DNA of 20,370 bases from JBGTIS01 sp041745535 (lineage in GTDB: Bacteria > Bacteroidota > Bacteroidia > Cytophagales > Cyclobacteriaceae): the NCBI GenBank assembly GCA_041745535.1, contig JBGTIS010000098.1, forward strand, positions 1-20,370. Reading direction: 5' to 3'. This document shows positions 7,194-15,948 of the stretch, one piece after another. The translations under genes were made by a program, and so were the position numbers. Position 1 is the first letter of the stretch. Each line of letters begins with the position of its first letter. The notes under the pieces are model-generated. The model did no database searches. It was not told the origin of the DNA and worked only from the letters and a program-made list of their open reading frames with translations.

Positions 7194-10058
7194 TTAGGGC
7201 TTGGGTTTGACTACTTCTACCCAATGTTTGGGTTTCACACCGGTAAAATGTTCAATCTGATGGCGACAACTAAATCCATTGGCTACCACCGTTGTTCCCG
7301 CTTTCATTGCCCTTACCGTGGGAAAAAGAATGCTCTCTCCTATTTTTCCGGATAGGTCGTAATGTTCTTTTTCATAACCAAAAGAGCCTGCCATGCCGCA
7401 GCATCCTGAAGGAATCTCTCCGGCCATCTGATTGGTTTTTCCCAGTATGGTTTTTAATCCTCTGGTGCTGTAAAGCGCTTTCTGATGGCAATGTCCGTGG
7501 ATAAGAAGCTCTCCTGCCACAGATTCAAAGCCTACATTTAAATTTCCTGTTTCCAGTTCTCTGGCTAAAAAAACATCTATCATCATCACCTGGTTTTTGA
7601 GTTGATCTGCCAGAACTTCATCTTTAACCAGGTCAGGAAAATCATCGTTAAGGGCAGAAGCGCAACTGGGTTCGCACACCACAATGGTCAATCCTTGATT
7701 TAAATAAGGTTTTAATCCCTCCAGTGTTTTCGCGCCTTCCTTTTTGGCTTCCCTTAAAAAGCCATGTGAAATTTTGGGGCGCTGGCAGCAGCCCACGTTG
7801 GCCAGTATCACTTCATAGCCGCAGGCATTGAGCAGTTGTAAAGCAGATATACCAATTTGCGGTTCATGAAAATTCAGGTAGGTATCCGCAAACAGCACTA
7901 CTTTTTTATCACTGCTGTATCCAGTGTTGTTCTTTTCAAACCATTTGTAAAAAGGTTCTTTGGCATATGCTGGTAAAACCCTCCGTTTATCAAAACCGCT
8001 CAGCCTTTGTAAAGCTCCTCTGAAAATATTGGATTGCTGAATCGTATTGATCAGACTCGACATACTACCAGATAACCGGGCGGCCGCTTTGGAAGAATCT
8101 CTGATCAGGCGATCGCGTAGGGTAATCCCATGCTCATCGTAATACATTTGCGAAACGTCACTTTTCATTTTAGCCATATCCACATTGCTGGGGCACTCCG
8201 ATTTGCAGGCTTTACATGACAGGCACAGGTCCAGTACCTGATGCAGGCGTTTGCTGGTAAGTCCCGCCTGATCCAACTGGCCTGACATGGCCAGCCGAAG
8301 TGCATTGGCTCTGCCTCTGGTAGAATGTTCTTCATCGCGGGTGGCTTTAAAACTGGGGCACATGGTACCTCCCAGTATTTTACGGCACTCGCCCACACCC
8401 GTACACATATGCACCGACTCCCTGAAGCTGTTTTCAAAACGGTACTGAAATTCTGTTTTTACGGACTGATCCGCATAATTCGCTCCGTATCGAAGATTAT
8501 GTTCTATGGTTTGGGCATCCACAATTTTCCCCGGATTCATCAGATTTTCAGGATCAAATAATTGTTTGATATCCTTGAAAGCTTTATAAATCTGAGAGCC
8601 AAAAAAGCGTTCGTTAAAGGCACTTCTTACCAACCCATCGCCATGTTCGCCACTCCAGGACCCTCCATATTTTACTACCAGCTCAAAGGTTTCGTTGGCG
8701 ATGTTTTTCAGGTTTTCAATATCTTCTTCCTGCCGAAGGTCCAGTATAGGCCGAACGTGGATAACCCCTACGCTGGCGTGGGCATACATGGATACCTGTG
8801 TATGGTGCTTCTCGCAGATTTTTAATACCTTGTCTATGTACTCAGGCAATACTTCTACCGGGATACCGGCATCTTCAATAAAGGGTAAGGGTTTTTTATC
8901 GCCCTTGATGCCCAGCATTAGTCCCAGGCCTTTTTTACGCACAATCCACACATCATCATATTCCCTGCCTTCAGGAAATAACGGGTACGCATAGCCAAGT
9001 CCCAATGACTTTAATTTTTCAATCATTTCCTGCGGGCGCCGCATCACATCATCGGCGGTGTCGCCATAAAATTCTACTATCAGAATGGCGGCAGGATCAT
9101 TTTCAATAAAATGACAATGCTGTTTGGCGGTGAGGTTTTCCTTACTGAGTCGCAATACTGTCCTGTCCAGAATTTCAATAGCAGATGGCTGGTAACGCAA
9201 CATCGGCTGTACTGCCCCGATGGCATCCATCAGTTCAGCAAAATGAACCACCGCTACTGATTTATACTGGGGCAGGGGTTCAAGGTTCAGGGTAAGCTCA
9301 AGCGAAGTGGCCAGGGTGCCTTCGCTGCCTGTGATGAGCTTAGCCAGATTCCATTGGTCTGTATATACAAACTCATCCAGATTATAGCCCCCTACCCTTC
9401 TCATTACCTTAGGAAAACGTGCTTTGATTTCCTCCTTATTATTTTGGATGGTCTCCCCAAACTTACGATAGATTTCTCCTTCTCTGGTTTCTTCCTGCGC
9501 CTTCAGGTTATAATTTTCGGGAGTAAGTTTCTCCAATACCATCTCTGTGCCATCAGCCAGTAAAACTTTAGCTGCCAGGATATGGTCTACTGTTTTGCCA
9601 TACAATATACTTTTTGTACCGGAAGAGTTGTTGCCTACCATACCGCCTACATTCGCCCTGCTGGAAGTAGCAGGATCGGGAGCAAAATGCAAATGAGACT
9701 TCGCCAGTTCCTCGTTAAGCTCATCCCGTACCAATCCTGGTTGTACCTTTACCCACCTTTCCTGCTCATTAAATTCCAGAATTTTATTCATGTATTTCGA
9801 GAAATCCAGCACCAGCGCATCACCTACTGTTTGTCCGGCCAAACTGGTACCGCCACCACGGGGAAGAATCTTTACTTTATGGTTTCTGGCTATTTCAACT
9901 GCTTTTTTTACGTCGGCTTCATCTTTGGGCAACACTACCGCCAAAGGCCTGATCTGATAAATGCTGGCATCGGTAGCGTACATGCCTAATGAATATTCAT
10001 CATCCAGCACATCTCCTTGGAGGCTTTCCTTTAACTGTTTTATCATGTATATATTCAA
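7194..10058 (-). CDS. FAD- and Fe-S-binding 2-hydroxyacid dehydrogenase (glycolate/D-lactate; GlcD-GlcF fusion)
   Basis: The 954-residue chain joins a flavin dehydrogenase to an Fe-S electron-transfer module. Residues about 35-260 are an FAD-binding PCMH domain (LPRGGGTSLAGQTVG at 65-79, GNNSSGTKSILYGKTVDHI at 142-160, GSEGTLATS at 244-252). Residues about 265-515 are the FAD-oxidase C-terminal domain (SGEHGDGLVR, NPGKIVD). Fe-S ligands follow: C552, C558, C567, then C612, C615, C618, C622 (CLSCKACKSECP). The C-terminal part has cysteine-rich CCG-type motifs at C757-C758 (GCCQRP), C795/C799, HGHCHQK (854-860) and C886-C887 (SGCCGMAGSFGYE). The same plan occurs in D-lactate dehydrogenases, E. 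coli YdiJ (D-2-hydroxyglutarate) and GlcD plus GlcF. Oxidation of a 2-hydroxyacid with electrons passed to the quinone pool is secure as a family role; glycolate is inferred from the malate synthase 45 bp upstream and the permease downstream. M5 is an alternative start. Confidence 0.9.
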   Translation of the reverse strand: MNIYMIKQLKESLQGDVLDDEYSLGMYATDASIYQIRPLAVVLPKDEADVKKAVEIARNHKVKILPRGGGTSLAGQTVGDALVLDFSKYMNKILEFNEQERWVKVQPGLVRDELNEELAKSHLHFAPDPATSSRANVGGMVGNNSSGTKSILYGKTVDHILAAKVLLADGTEMVLEKLTPENYNLKAQEETREGEIYRKFGETIQNNKEEIKARFPKVMRRVGGYNLDEFVYTDQWNLAKLITGSEGTLATSLELTLNLEPLPQYKSVAVVHFAELMDAIGAVQPMLRYQPSAIEILDRTVLRLSKENLTAKQHCHFIENDPAAILIVEFYGDTADDVMRRPQEMIEKLKSLGLGYAYPLFPEGREYDDVWIVRKKGLGLMLGIKGDKKPLPFIEDAGIPVEVLPEYIDKVLKICEKHHTQVSMYAHASVGVIHVRPILDLRQEEDIENLKNIANETFELVVKYGGSWSGEHGDGLVRSAFNERFFGSQIYKAFKDIKQLFDPENLMNPGKIVDAQTIEHNLRYGANYADQSVKTEFQYRFENSFRESVHMCTGVGECRKILGGTMCPSFKATRDEEHSTRGRANALRLAMSGQLDQAGLTSKRLHQVLDLCLSCKACKSECPSNVDMAKMKSDVSQMYYDEHGITLRDRLIRDSSKAAARLSGSMSSLINTIQQSNIFRGALQRLSGFDKRRVLPAYAKEPFYKWFEKNNTGYSSDKKVVLFADTYLNFHEPQIGISALQLLNACGYEVILANVGCCQRPKISHGFLREAKKEGAKTLEGLKPYLNQGLTIVVCEPSCASALNDDFPDLVKDEVLADQLKNQVMMIDVFLARELETGNLNVGFESVAGELLIHGHCHQKALYSTRGLKTILGKTNQMAGEIPSGCCGMAGSFGYEKEHYDLSGKIGESILFPTVRAMKAGTTVVANGFSCRHQIEHFTGVKPKHWVEVVKPKP

Positions 10059-10103
10059 ATTTAGGGTACATTATTTGGGAAGTGGTTCATTAAGAACACT
10101 TGG

Positions 10104-12029
10104 CTATTTCTTTGACAGCGTAAAATCAAGATTTTCGGTAATACGGGTTCCCTCTCTTCTAAAAGCCTCCATGTATAGGTTAATTCGCTGCTTTGCTACT
10201 TCCAGATCCAGGTTGTTCAGGTTGATATTGAGCAGATCTATGAACCAGGGCAGTTTTATTTCGCTTAACGTATAAACAGCTACTATTTCTCGGGAAATGG
10301 GCAAGGTAGTTGTTTTCGACGAATCATACACATCTTTATTGCTGGCCTTCAGCAGCTTCTCATATTCCTCTTCCAATAGCTTTTTGAATAAGGCAACTGT
10401 AAACACATTGCCTGCTTTTGTGCCGGTATCCGGATCATCTTCGGTAAGTGTGGCTCCCTTATGTACCCATTCCCAGAGGATGCTTAGTCTTATTTCGCCA
10501 GTAGCCATATCCTCCATCAGGTACAGCACATCATCGTTACCAAAGAAATCAGCTGGTTTCAGGGCGGCAGCCTGCATGCCCTGTCCAAAGGCATTGCCAT
10601 ATTGCAAGGCCACACTCAGCAGGTTGCGGGCCCCGCGGATGGTAGTGGGTGCCGGCTCAATCAGCAGCAGGCTGTCCGCAGCTTCCTGCGTATAAGAAAG
10701 TGGTGGAAATTTCCTTCCCATCTGGTTTACGCCACCATTTTTTTCCCATACGGGTCTGATAATGTGCACCATTTTCCAATGAGCCACCCACTTACCGCTG
10801 GCCCCTTCACGCTGTTCACGCTCAGCGCCAGCCAACGCCTTTTTCATGCTGGCCGACACACCTTTGGCCGATCCTACGGGTATGTTGGGCTCCATACCAC
10901 CCTGCCAAAGGGCAAAGTTGCCATTTATGTCAGGGGTGTTGACAGTACGCCGCACACGGTCCTCATAATTACGCATATACCCATACGTCATCCCAATGGC
11001 TTCGATATCAGGGTTGATGAAGCTTTCATCCCAGGCCATCGCATCCGCCACGCTGTTAATGTAATCCCAACGGCCGGTATTGTATCCCACAAAGTGCTTT
11101 CCCAGGGCAGCCCTTATTTCCATGAGTTGATACGTTGCCTCAAGCTGTTCCACCAGCACATACACTTTAATAGTACCCGTTGCCAATCCTATATGCTGTT
11201 CCAAAGCGGTCAGCATCTCATTCCACAAGGCTGCTTCCTCGGCAGTCTGGATTTTGGGCAGGTATAACACAATGGATGACCCAGCTTTTTGCAGGGCGGC
11301 ATGGTTGTTTACCACATAGAAGATGATATCCACAATGGAGGCGGCCAGAGCCATATCATTGGTGCTACGGATGTGGCCACCACGGATGTGGCCACCACGG
11401 ATGTGGCGGTCGTCTAAATGAAGACCACGGGCACGAAATATTTTTGTGGTAAAATTGAGTTGTTCCTCCCAATTGCTCACGATGTCTCTGCCAAAGAAAT
11501 CCTGTGCCCAGCGGTTCATCTCCCCAGCTACCTGCCGGGCCACCTGCATAAACACCGGATCTTTGCTAATGGCCAGTTTCAGGTTACGCTGATTATCGAG
11601 CGACATTGTATTAATCTGCCCCAGGGCATCCTCGCCATCGAACATCCATCCGTCAGCTCCTGACAGCAACGCATAAGCCACATTACGAATACTACTTTCG
11701 ACCGGAGCGCCAGGTTTCGCGGCCGGGCCGGTACCCTGTATCCATTGCCTTTGCAGGTCGGCCGGAATAGCGGCACCTTCAAATTTACCGTCACGGGCAT
11801 CCTGTACCTTAATTTGTGTGCGGGGAATATAACTATCGTGCTCTAAAAAAGTAATTTTTTTCTTCTGTTCCTGTCGTGTGGCCCTTCTTTTTATACGTGC
11901 GGCCATTACTGCTTTGATATCGGTATTAAAGTGAGCCATTGAAGACAGTGCATCGAGCACTTCAGGAGTATATACATCACTGTAAATTTCCTTCAGATTT
12001 TCCCGAATAGTAAGGTTGTTGTAACTCAT
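10104..12029 (-). CDS. Malate synthase
   Basis: Malate synthase condenses glyoxylate with acetyl-CoA to malate and CoA. The 641-residue protein is longer than typical MSA (about 530) but follows its layout: an N-terminal region with FLEHDSYIPRTQIKVQD, a TIM barrel beginning near WMFDGEDA (128-135), and a C-terminal domain. Candidate catalytic residues are R201 in RARGLHLDD, E294 in VLVEQLEAT, D322 in YNTGRWDYI and D507 in YLMEDMATGEIR, the presumed general base. IEPAPTTIRGARNLLSVALQY and WEWVHKGATL match the C-terminal part of the family. A 15-bp tandem repeat inserts HIRGGHIRGG directly after the active-site loop with R201. No isocitrate lyase is present here, so glyoxylate more likely comes from the oxidase encoded 45 bp downstream. 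The gene follows a 149-bp gap after the exported-protein run and may have its own promoter, though none was recognised. Confidence 0.88.
   Translation of the reverse strand: MSYNNLTIRENLKEIYSDVYTPEVLDALSSMAHFNTDIKAVMAARIKRRATRQEQKKKITFLEHDSYIPRTQIKVQDARDGKFEGAAIPADLQRQWIQGTGPAAKPGAPVESSIRNVAYALLSGADGWMFDGEDALGQINTMSLDNQRNLKLAISKDPVFMQVARQVAGEMNRWAQDFFGRDIVSNWEEQLNFTTKIFRARGLHLDDRHIRGGHIRGGHIRSTNDMALAASIVDIIFYVVNNHAALQKAGSSIVLYLPKIQTAEEAALWNEMLTALEQHIGLATGTIKVYVLVEQLEATYQLMEIRAALGKHFVGYNTGRWDYINSVADAMAWDESFINPDIEAIGMTYGYMRNYEDRVRRTVNTPDINGNFALWQGGMEPNIPVGSAKGVSASMKKALAGAEREQREGASGKWVAHWKMVHIIRPVWEKNGGVNQMGRKFPPLSYTQEAADSLLLIEPAPTTIRGARNLLSVALQYGNAFGQGMQAAALKPADFFGNDDVLYLMEDMATGEIRLSILWEWVHKGATLTEDDPDTGTKAGNVFTVALFKKLLEEEYEKLLKASNKDVYDSSKTTTLPISREIVAVYTLSEIKLPWFIDLLNINLNNLDLEVAKQRINLYMEAFRREGTRITENLDFTLSKK
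11367..11411 (-). repeat. 15-bp in-frame tandem repeat inside malate synthase
   Basis: The unit ACGGATGTGGCCACC occurs at 11367-11381 and 11382-11396 and again from 11397, where the first 11 bases match before diverging. On the coding strand it encodes HIRGG-HIRGG-HIRS (residues 209-221). The copies are identical over the full units, indicating a recent or slippage-prone duplication. Removing two units would leave RHIRSTND, a plausible ancestral loop. Confidence 0.9.
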
Positions 12030-12178
12030 TATTGGTATTTAATTTTATATGTGATCATTAGAAAAGCCATCATTGATTGAAACCTTTAGGTACCCAGGAT
12101 CAACAATTGCCCAATATCTGTAGTTTTGATCGAACCTGCAACAAAAGGAAAAAAACAATAGATGAACCATCAGTACCC

Positions 12179-13210
12179 TTATTTCTCGAACTTATAAAGC
12201 AAAAGGCCATATCCCACACCGGCAGGATCGTTGGTATTGGCCAATTGAAAGGCCATGTATTTCCCATCGGTAGACACCACCGGATTGGAGGCCTTACCAC
12301 CTTCATAATCGTTAAAGTTGGTAAGCCGTACAAAATCCTTTCCTGTGCCATCCAGTTTTAGTTTCCAGATATCAATATTCCAGGGCCCCCGCCTGCCACC
12401 CAGCCACGCCACCTGCTGGTCGGCCTCCACAAGCGTATGTGTTCCATCAGGAAGAATACCTTCCGGTTCATTATAAGTCTGTGGAGTGGGCGTATAATTG
12501 GTTACTTTACTGGTCTTCAAATCGATACCCATTACCGACGACATATGCTCCGGTTCATAACAGGCAAAAATCAATTTTGAGTCATGGTCATAAAAATCCT
12601 GGGCTTCGGCGGTACAACTTCTGTCGGGGCTTTCAAACACAGTCTGCTGGTTGATAAGTTTTGGCGTATCGCCTGAAAGTTCCAGTTCAGCTACAATGAT
12701 CCGGGAGGCACCTTCTGGCAGGTCCGGCGCCTGGGCATGTACCTGCGCATAGGCAATTTTCATACTTTCCTTGGAAATGGCCGCTCCCTCACTCATTTTC
12801 ACACCCAGCTTCACAGGCTTAGAACCCGGCTCTTTACTTAAAAACCAGAGTTCATTGTCTCTGGAGCGACTGGTGCTGATGTCTTCGAATTTATCAGGAC
12901 CAATTAAGAGATAATCTCCGGTGATCAGGTGCATCACGCGAAGAAAGGCCGCTCCCGGCACATTACAGGTTAAACAATCGATGGTTCGGGTTTCCAGATC
13001 TATTACCATGGCATCGCCAAAGCTTTTTGCCATAAAAGCCACACTTTTGCTATCGGGTGAAAAATCGGCACGTTCACCGAAATAAGTAAGAATTTCAATG
13101 TTGTCAGGCAAACTGGCCAATGGATCTCCTTCTTTTCTTTGTTTTAATTGTTGTGCCAACGATTGGGCAAAAGGCAGAATAAGCAGAAGCAGTGTAAATA
13201 GTAATTTCAT
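12179..13210 (-). CDS. Exported PD40/TolB-like beta-propeller protein
   Basis: The 343-residue protein begins with a clear Sec signal peptide (MKLLFTLLLLILPFAQSLAQ, likely cut before Q20 or Q21). The rest contains repeated WD40-like PD40 blades, each with a polar turn and hydrophobic strand: FSPDSKSVAFMAK near residues 51-63, ISKESMKIAYAQV in the middle and VSTDGKYMAFQLA near the end. TolB and prolyl-peptidase propellers use the same repeat for protein or ligand binding. No peptidase or other catalytic domain is attached. Its start lies 4 nt after the stop of the glucuronidase-like gene upstream, so the two are surely co-transcribed and probably work together in the periplasm or at the cell surface. 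It may be a binding partner of the enzymes; there is no direct evidence for its ligand. Two cysteines in CLTCN near residue 77 could form a disulfide. Confidence 0.75.
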   Translation of the reverse strand: MKLLFTLLLLILPFAQSLAQQLKQRKEGDPLASLPDNIEILTYFGERADFSPDSKSVAFMAKSFGDAMVIDLETRTIDCLTCNVPGAAFLRVMHLITGDYLLIGPDKFEDISTSRSRDNELWFLSKEPGSKPVKLGVKMSEGAAISKESMKIAYAQVHAQAPDLPEGASRIIVAELELSGDTPKLINQQTVFESPDRSCTAEAQDFYDHDSKLIFACYEPEHMSSVMGIDLKTSKVTNYTPTPQTYNEPEGILPDGTHTLVEADQQVAWLGGRRGPWNIDIWKLKLDGTGKDFVRLTNFNDYEGGKASNPVVSTDGKYMAFQLANTNDPAGVGYGLLLYKFEK

Positions 13211-13214
13211 AGTA

Positions 13215-15851
13215 TTATCTGATTAATTTTACAAATATATAGGGGGTTTCCTTATTCAAATCGGGATAGATGCTGCCATTTCCTTTATTATCCATCATTT
13301 CAATAAGGTACATAAAATCCCAGGTTGAATTGATCTGGCTGGCAGGCACCACCGCCTGATAGGTATCTTCTTCGCCAGTAGGACGCATTTCCAGTGTCTG
13401 ATAATCCTGATCCTGATTTACAGCGCGATAGCGCAAACGCACCCATTTCACCCCTGCAGGCGCGTTTACTGTTACCTTCACAGTAATGGGTTTGCCGACT
13501 GGCGCTCTACTTACTGGTTGATGAGAAACCTCAAAAAGTTTTTCTCTATTTTCCTTAGAGGCGGCTTTGTAGGAAGGAGCCACTTTCTCAGCACTTTCTT
13601 CCAAAGTGAATGTCTGCCTTTTCTGCTCCAGGCTTGCCAGCCCTTCTTCTAAGGCAACCAACTCATCTTTCCAGTGCCCACACAGATTCGCCACACATAC
13701 GCCCATCATCAGATTTTCGGTATACACATCGCCTGCCGCGGCTACTATTTGCCGCCAGGCTGCAATGGCCTGGCGTTCATAGGCAATGGCATCGTCCAAA
13801 GCAGCTACATCCTGGGTGCGTTCAAACAACCGGTAACTTACCGCGGCAGGTATTCTGCGTGCATGATACAGGGCCAGGTTAGACAGAATTTTAAGGTCGG
13901 TAATGGTGGAAACAAATTCTTTGTTCTGTTGATCGCCCATGGCTTTTTCAGCTTCGGCAATTAGCGCATTGATTTCTACTGAAGTTTGTGTAAACCATTG
14001 GCTGTTTGCTGAAGGAAGTACCTTGGTGGTTTCTCCCCCTTCCAGGAGCAGGGTAGCTTCTTCGTCGAAATTAGCAAACTGCATCAGGTCACTTCCTTCA
14101 TTTTTCGCATATTCGGGTAAATCCCCCAGGCGTTGTTTTTCTGCCCAGCCCCGGGTGGTGGGAAAGCCGCGATACGGGTAAACCGAGGTAATAATTCGGG
14201 GCAGAATCCAACTGGCCTTATGCAAAGCTGACTCAATGATGGGGCCGGCCTTTTCGCCAAAACGCCTTTCAAATTCTTTTTCCCATACCTCAGCGGATGT
14301 TTCCGGATTATAGCCTATCCGGCCAAATACCTGAAAGAAATGCCAATAGCGTTCAAACTCGTAATCGTAATACACATACTGAGGATTCAACAACTCGAAG
14401 GGTGCGGCATCGTGGGGCTGGGCTTCCATTTTAGTGGCAAGCGGTTCATTCACTTCATATCCATCGCCATTATACAGGTGTGTGCTTTCGGCAAACCGGC
14501 GCACATATTCCGGATTACCCCATAAAAGTATACGCGATGTACCCCCGTTCCAGAGCCGCCAGTGTATTTTGTATGGTTGCGGATTACGAAGCAGGTACGC
14601 ATAACTATGTCGAATCGGACTCTTTTCAGGGTTGGTTTTGGTAGGATGATAGGGCATGCCCATCTGTTCCATCCAGTATTTGGTGGTGATTCTAAAATTC
14701 ACACCCACCTCCAACGCGCTTTGGGTCACTGATTCGGGCAACTCTTTGGCACGCAGGTCAAGCCTCAGATTGGGCGCGGTTTCTTTCATCATTTGGAACA
14801 CATCAGCCCAAAAACTTTCCTGCTCACCATGCTTCAGGCCTGATTCGTTGTGCATACGAAATTGGATACCATCCAGATCGGGTACCTGCCTGACGAATTC
14901 AGCCAAAGCAGCCTGGGTATAAGCGGTAAGATTTTCCGCGGTTACGCCCCATACCAATCCGGGTATGGGTTCGTTCGGCGCGTCTTTGGTTCCGGGGATA
15001 CCTCCCCCCTGTACACCTCCCCGGTAAATATGATCCCAGATGCCCACGGTGAAACGAATGCCCCGGTCGTGTGCCATGTCGATCAAATGATTGAGCGCTG
15101 TCAGGTTCCGGTGCTGTTCCTGGGGCTTGATGCCCACCATCCGCACATCCGGAAATGCTGATACATTAAAGAAATATGGATAGGGTGGAGCCAGGAACCC
15201 TCCATTCTCGTACCCGAAAATCACGACCAACGAATTAAACCGGTTTTGTGCCAGCATATCGAGGTATCGCGCCCAGTAAGCTTTATCATAAAACCGGCTT
15301 TCCCAATAGGTACGGTTCATGGTATAAATAGACATGCCCCGTTCGGTTACATCCGGTTGTTCTGTCATTTCTTTCACTTCGCTCAGCGGAGATTTCCCTT
15401 CCGTACTCCAGCTAATGCGGTTAGCCACTTCCAGCAAGCCATACATCACACCGCGGTCATCGGCACCACTGATCACCCATACCGGTTTCTGCTGCCAGGC
15501 TGTTTTCCAGATGGTTAAGGCTTCTGCTACTACGGGCACTGTATGATTTCCTGCTTTCAATAACTGTGACGCCTGGCCCTCTCCGGAGGCCTTGCCGGTT
15601 ACGATGACCGACTTTCCCTGCGCTTTCTCAACAGACTCCACTTTTTCATAAGCAATATTTTTTGCCTGTAAGGCTTCCGTAAGTTTGGTGAGGCCATGAG
15701 AAACAGACACGCCAGGTGCCTGATCTGTAACAATGGATATCTCCGGATTTTCTTGGGCTGCATAGCTAATTGTTATCGAAATAAATAGCACAGCATTGAG
15801 TAATAACCATTTGTTAAAATAAACCATAAGATAATAATTCTTTTTTTTCAT
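13215..15851 (-). CDS. Exported alpha-glucuronidase-like (GH67-type architecture) protein A
   Basis: The 878-residue product has an N-terminal hydrophobic export signal (about residues 14-32, ending SYAAQ). An alpha/beta domain of the GH67N/GH20b type follows (about 37-150), including the typical SGADDRGVMYGLLEVANRI. A TIM-barrel region spans roughly 170-480 (YWARYLDMLAQNRFNSLVV, GIRFTVGIWDH, DGIQFRMHNESG). After that come a helical region (YEFERYWHFFQVFGRIGY) and a C-terminal beta domain from about 770. Candidate catalytic acids are E336 in HNESG and E466 or E469 in GDGYEVNEP, by position after barrel strands; this is inference. Family members with this plan release uronic acids, but the overall match is at fold level and I cannot place it in a named GH family. 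It is a distant paralog of the gene upstream. M9 is an alternative start. A 97-bp gap precedes it and the propeller gene follows 4 nt after its stop. Confidence 0.65.
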   Translation of the reverse strand: MKKKNYYLMVYFNKWLLLNAVLFISITISYAAQENPEISIVTDQAPGVSVSHGLTKLTEALQAKNIAYEKVESVEKAQGKSVIVTGKASGEGQASQLLKAGNHTVPVVAEALTIWKTAWQQKPVWVISGADDRGVMYGLLEVANRISWSTEGKSPLSEVKEMTEQPDVTERGMSIYTMNRTYWESRFYDKAYWARYLDMLAQNRFNSLVVIFGYENGGFLAPPYPYFFNVSAFPDVRMVGIKPQEQHRNLTALNHLIDMAHDRGIRFTVGIWDHIYRGGVQGGGIPGTKDAPNEPIPGLVWGVTAENLTAYTQAALAEFVRQVPDLDGIQFRMHNESGLKHGEQESFWADVFQMMKETAPNLRLDLRAKELPESVTQSALEVGVNFRITTKYWMEQMGMPYHPTKTNPEKSPIRHSYAYLLRNPQPYKIHWRLWNGGTSRILLWGNPEYVRRFAESTHLYNGDGYEVNEPLATKMEAQPHDAAPFELLNPQYVYYDYEFERYWHFFQVFGRIGYNPETSAEVWEKEFERRFGEKAGPIIESALHKASWILPRIITSVYPYRGFPTTRGWAEKQRLGDLPEYAKNEGSDLMQFANFDEEATLLLEGGETTKVLPSANSQWFTQTSVEINALIAEAEKAMGDQQNKEFVSTITDLKILSNLALYHARRIPAAVSYRLFERTQDVAALDDAIAYERQAIAAWRQIVAAAGDVYTENLMMGVCVANLCGHWKDELVALEEGLASLEQKRQTFTLEESAEKVAPSYKAASKENREKLFEVSHQPVSRAPVGKPITVKVTVNAPAGVKWVRLRYRAVNQDQDYQTLEMRPTGEEDTYQAVVPASQINSTWDFMYLIEMMDNKGNGSIYPDLNKETPYIFVKLIR

Positions 15852-15948
15852 TTCAGGGTAATTTTAATAAGGTCTGGATTAATTTCTTACTGGCTTTTAA
15901 GTTATCTAAATTGATGATCTGTTCATAGTAACAGAAATATTTGCGCTG

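Noticed and set aside
10602..11267. 221-codon plus-strand open frame antisense to malate synthase
   Set aside because: It lies wholly inside a gene with clear family motifs, has no recognisable domain, and its composition is that of a shadow frame.
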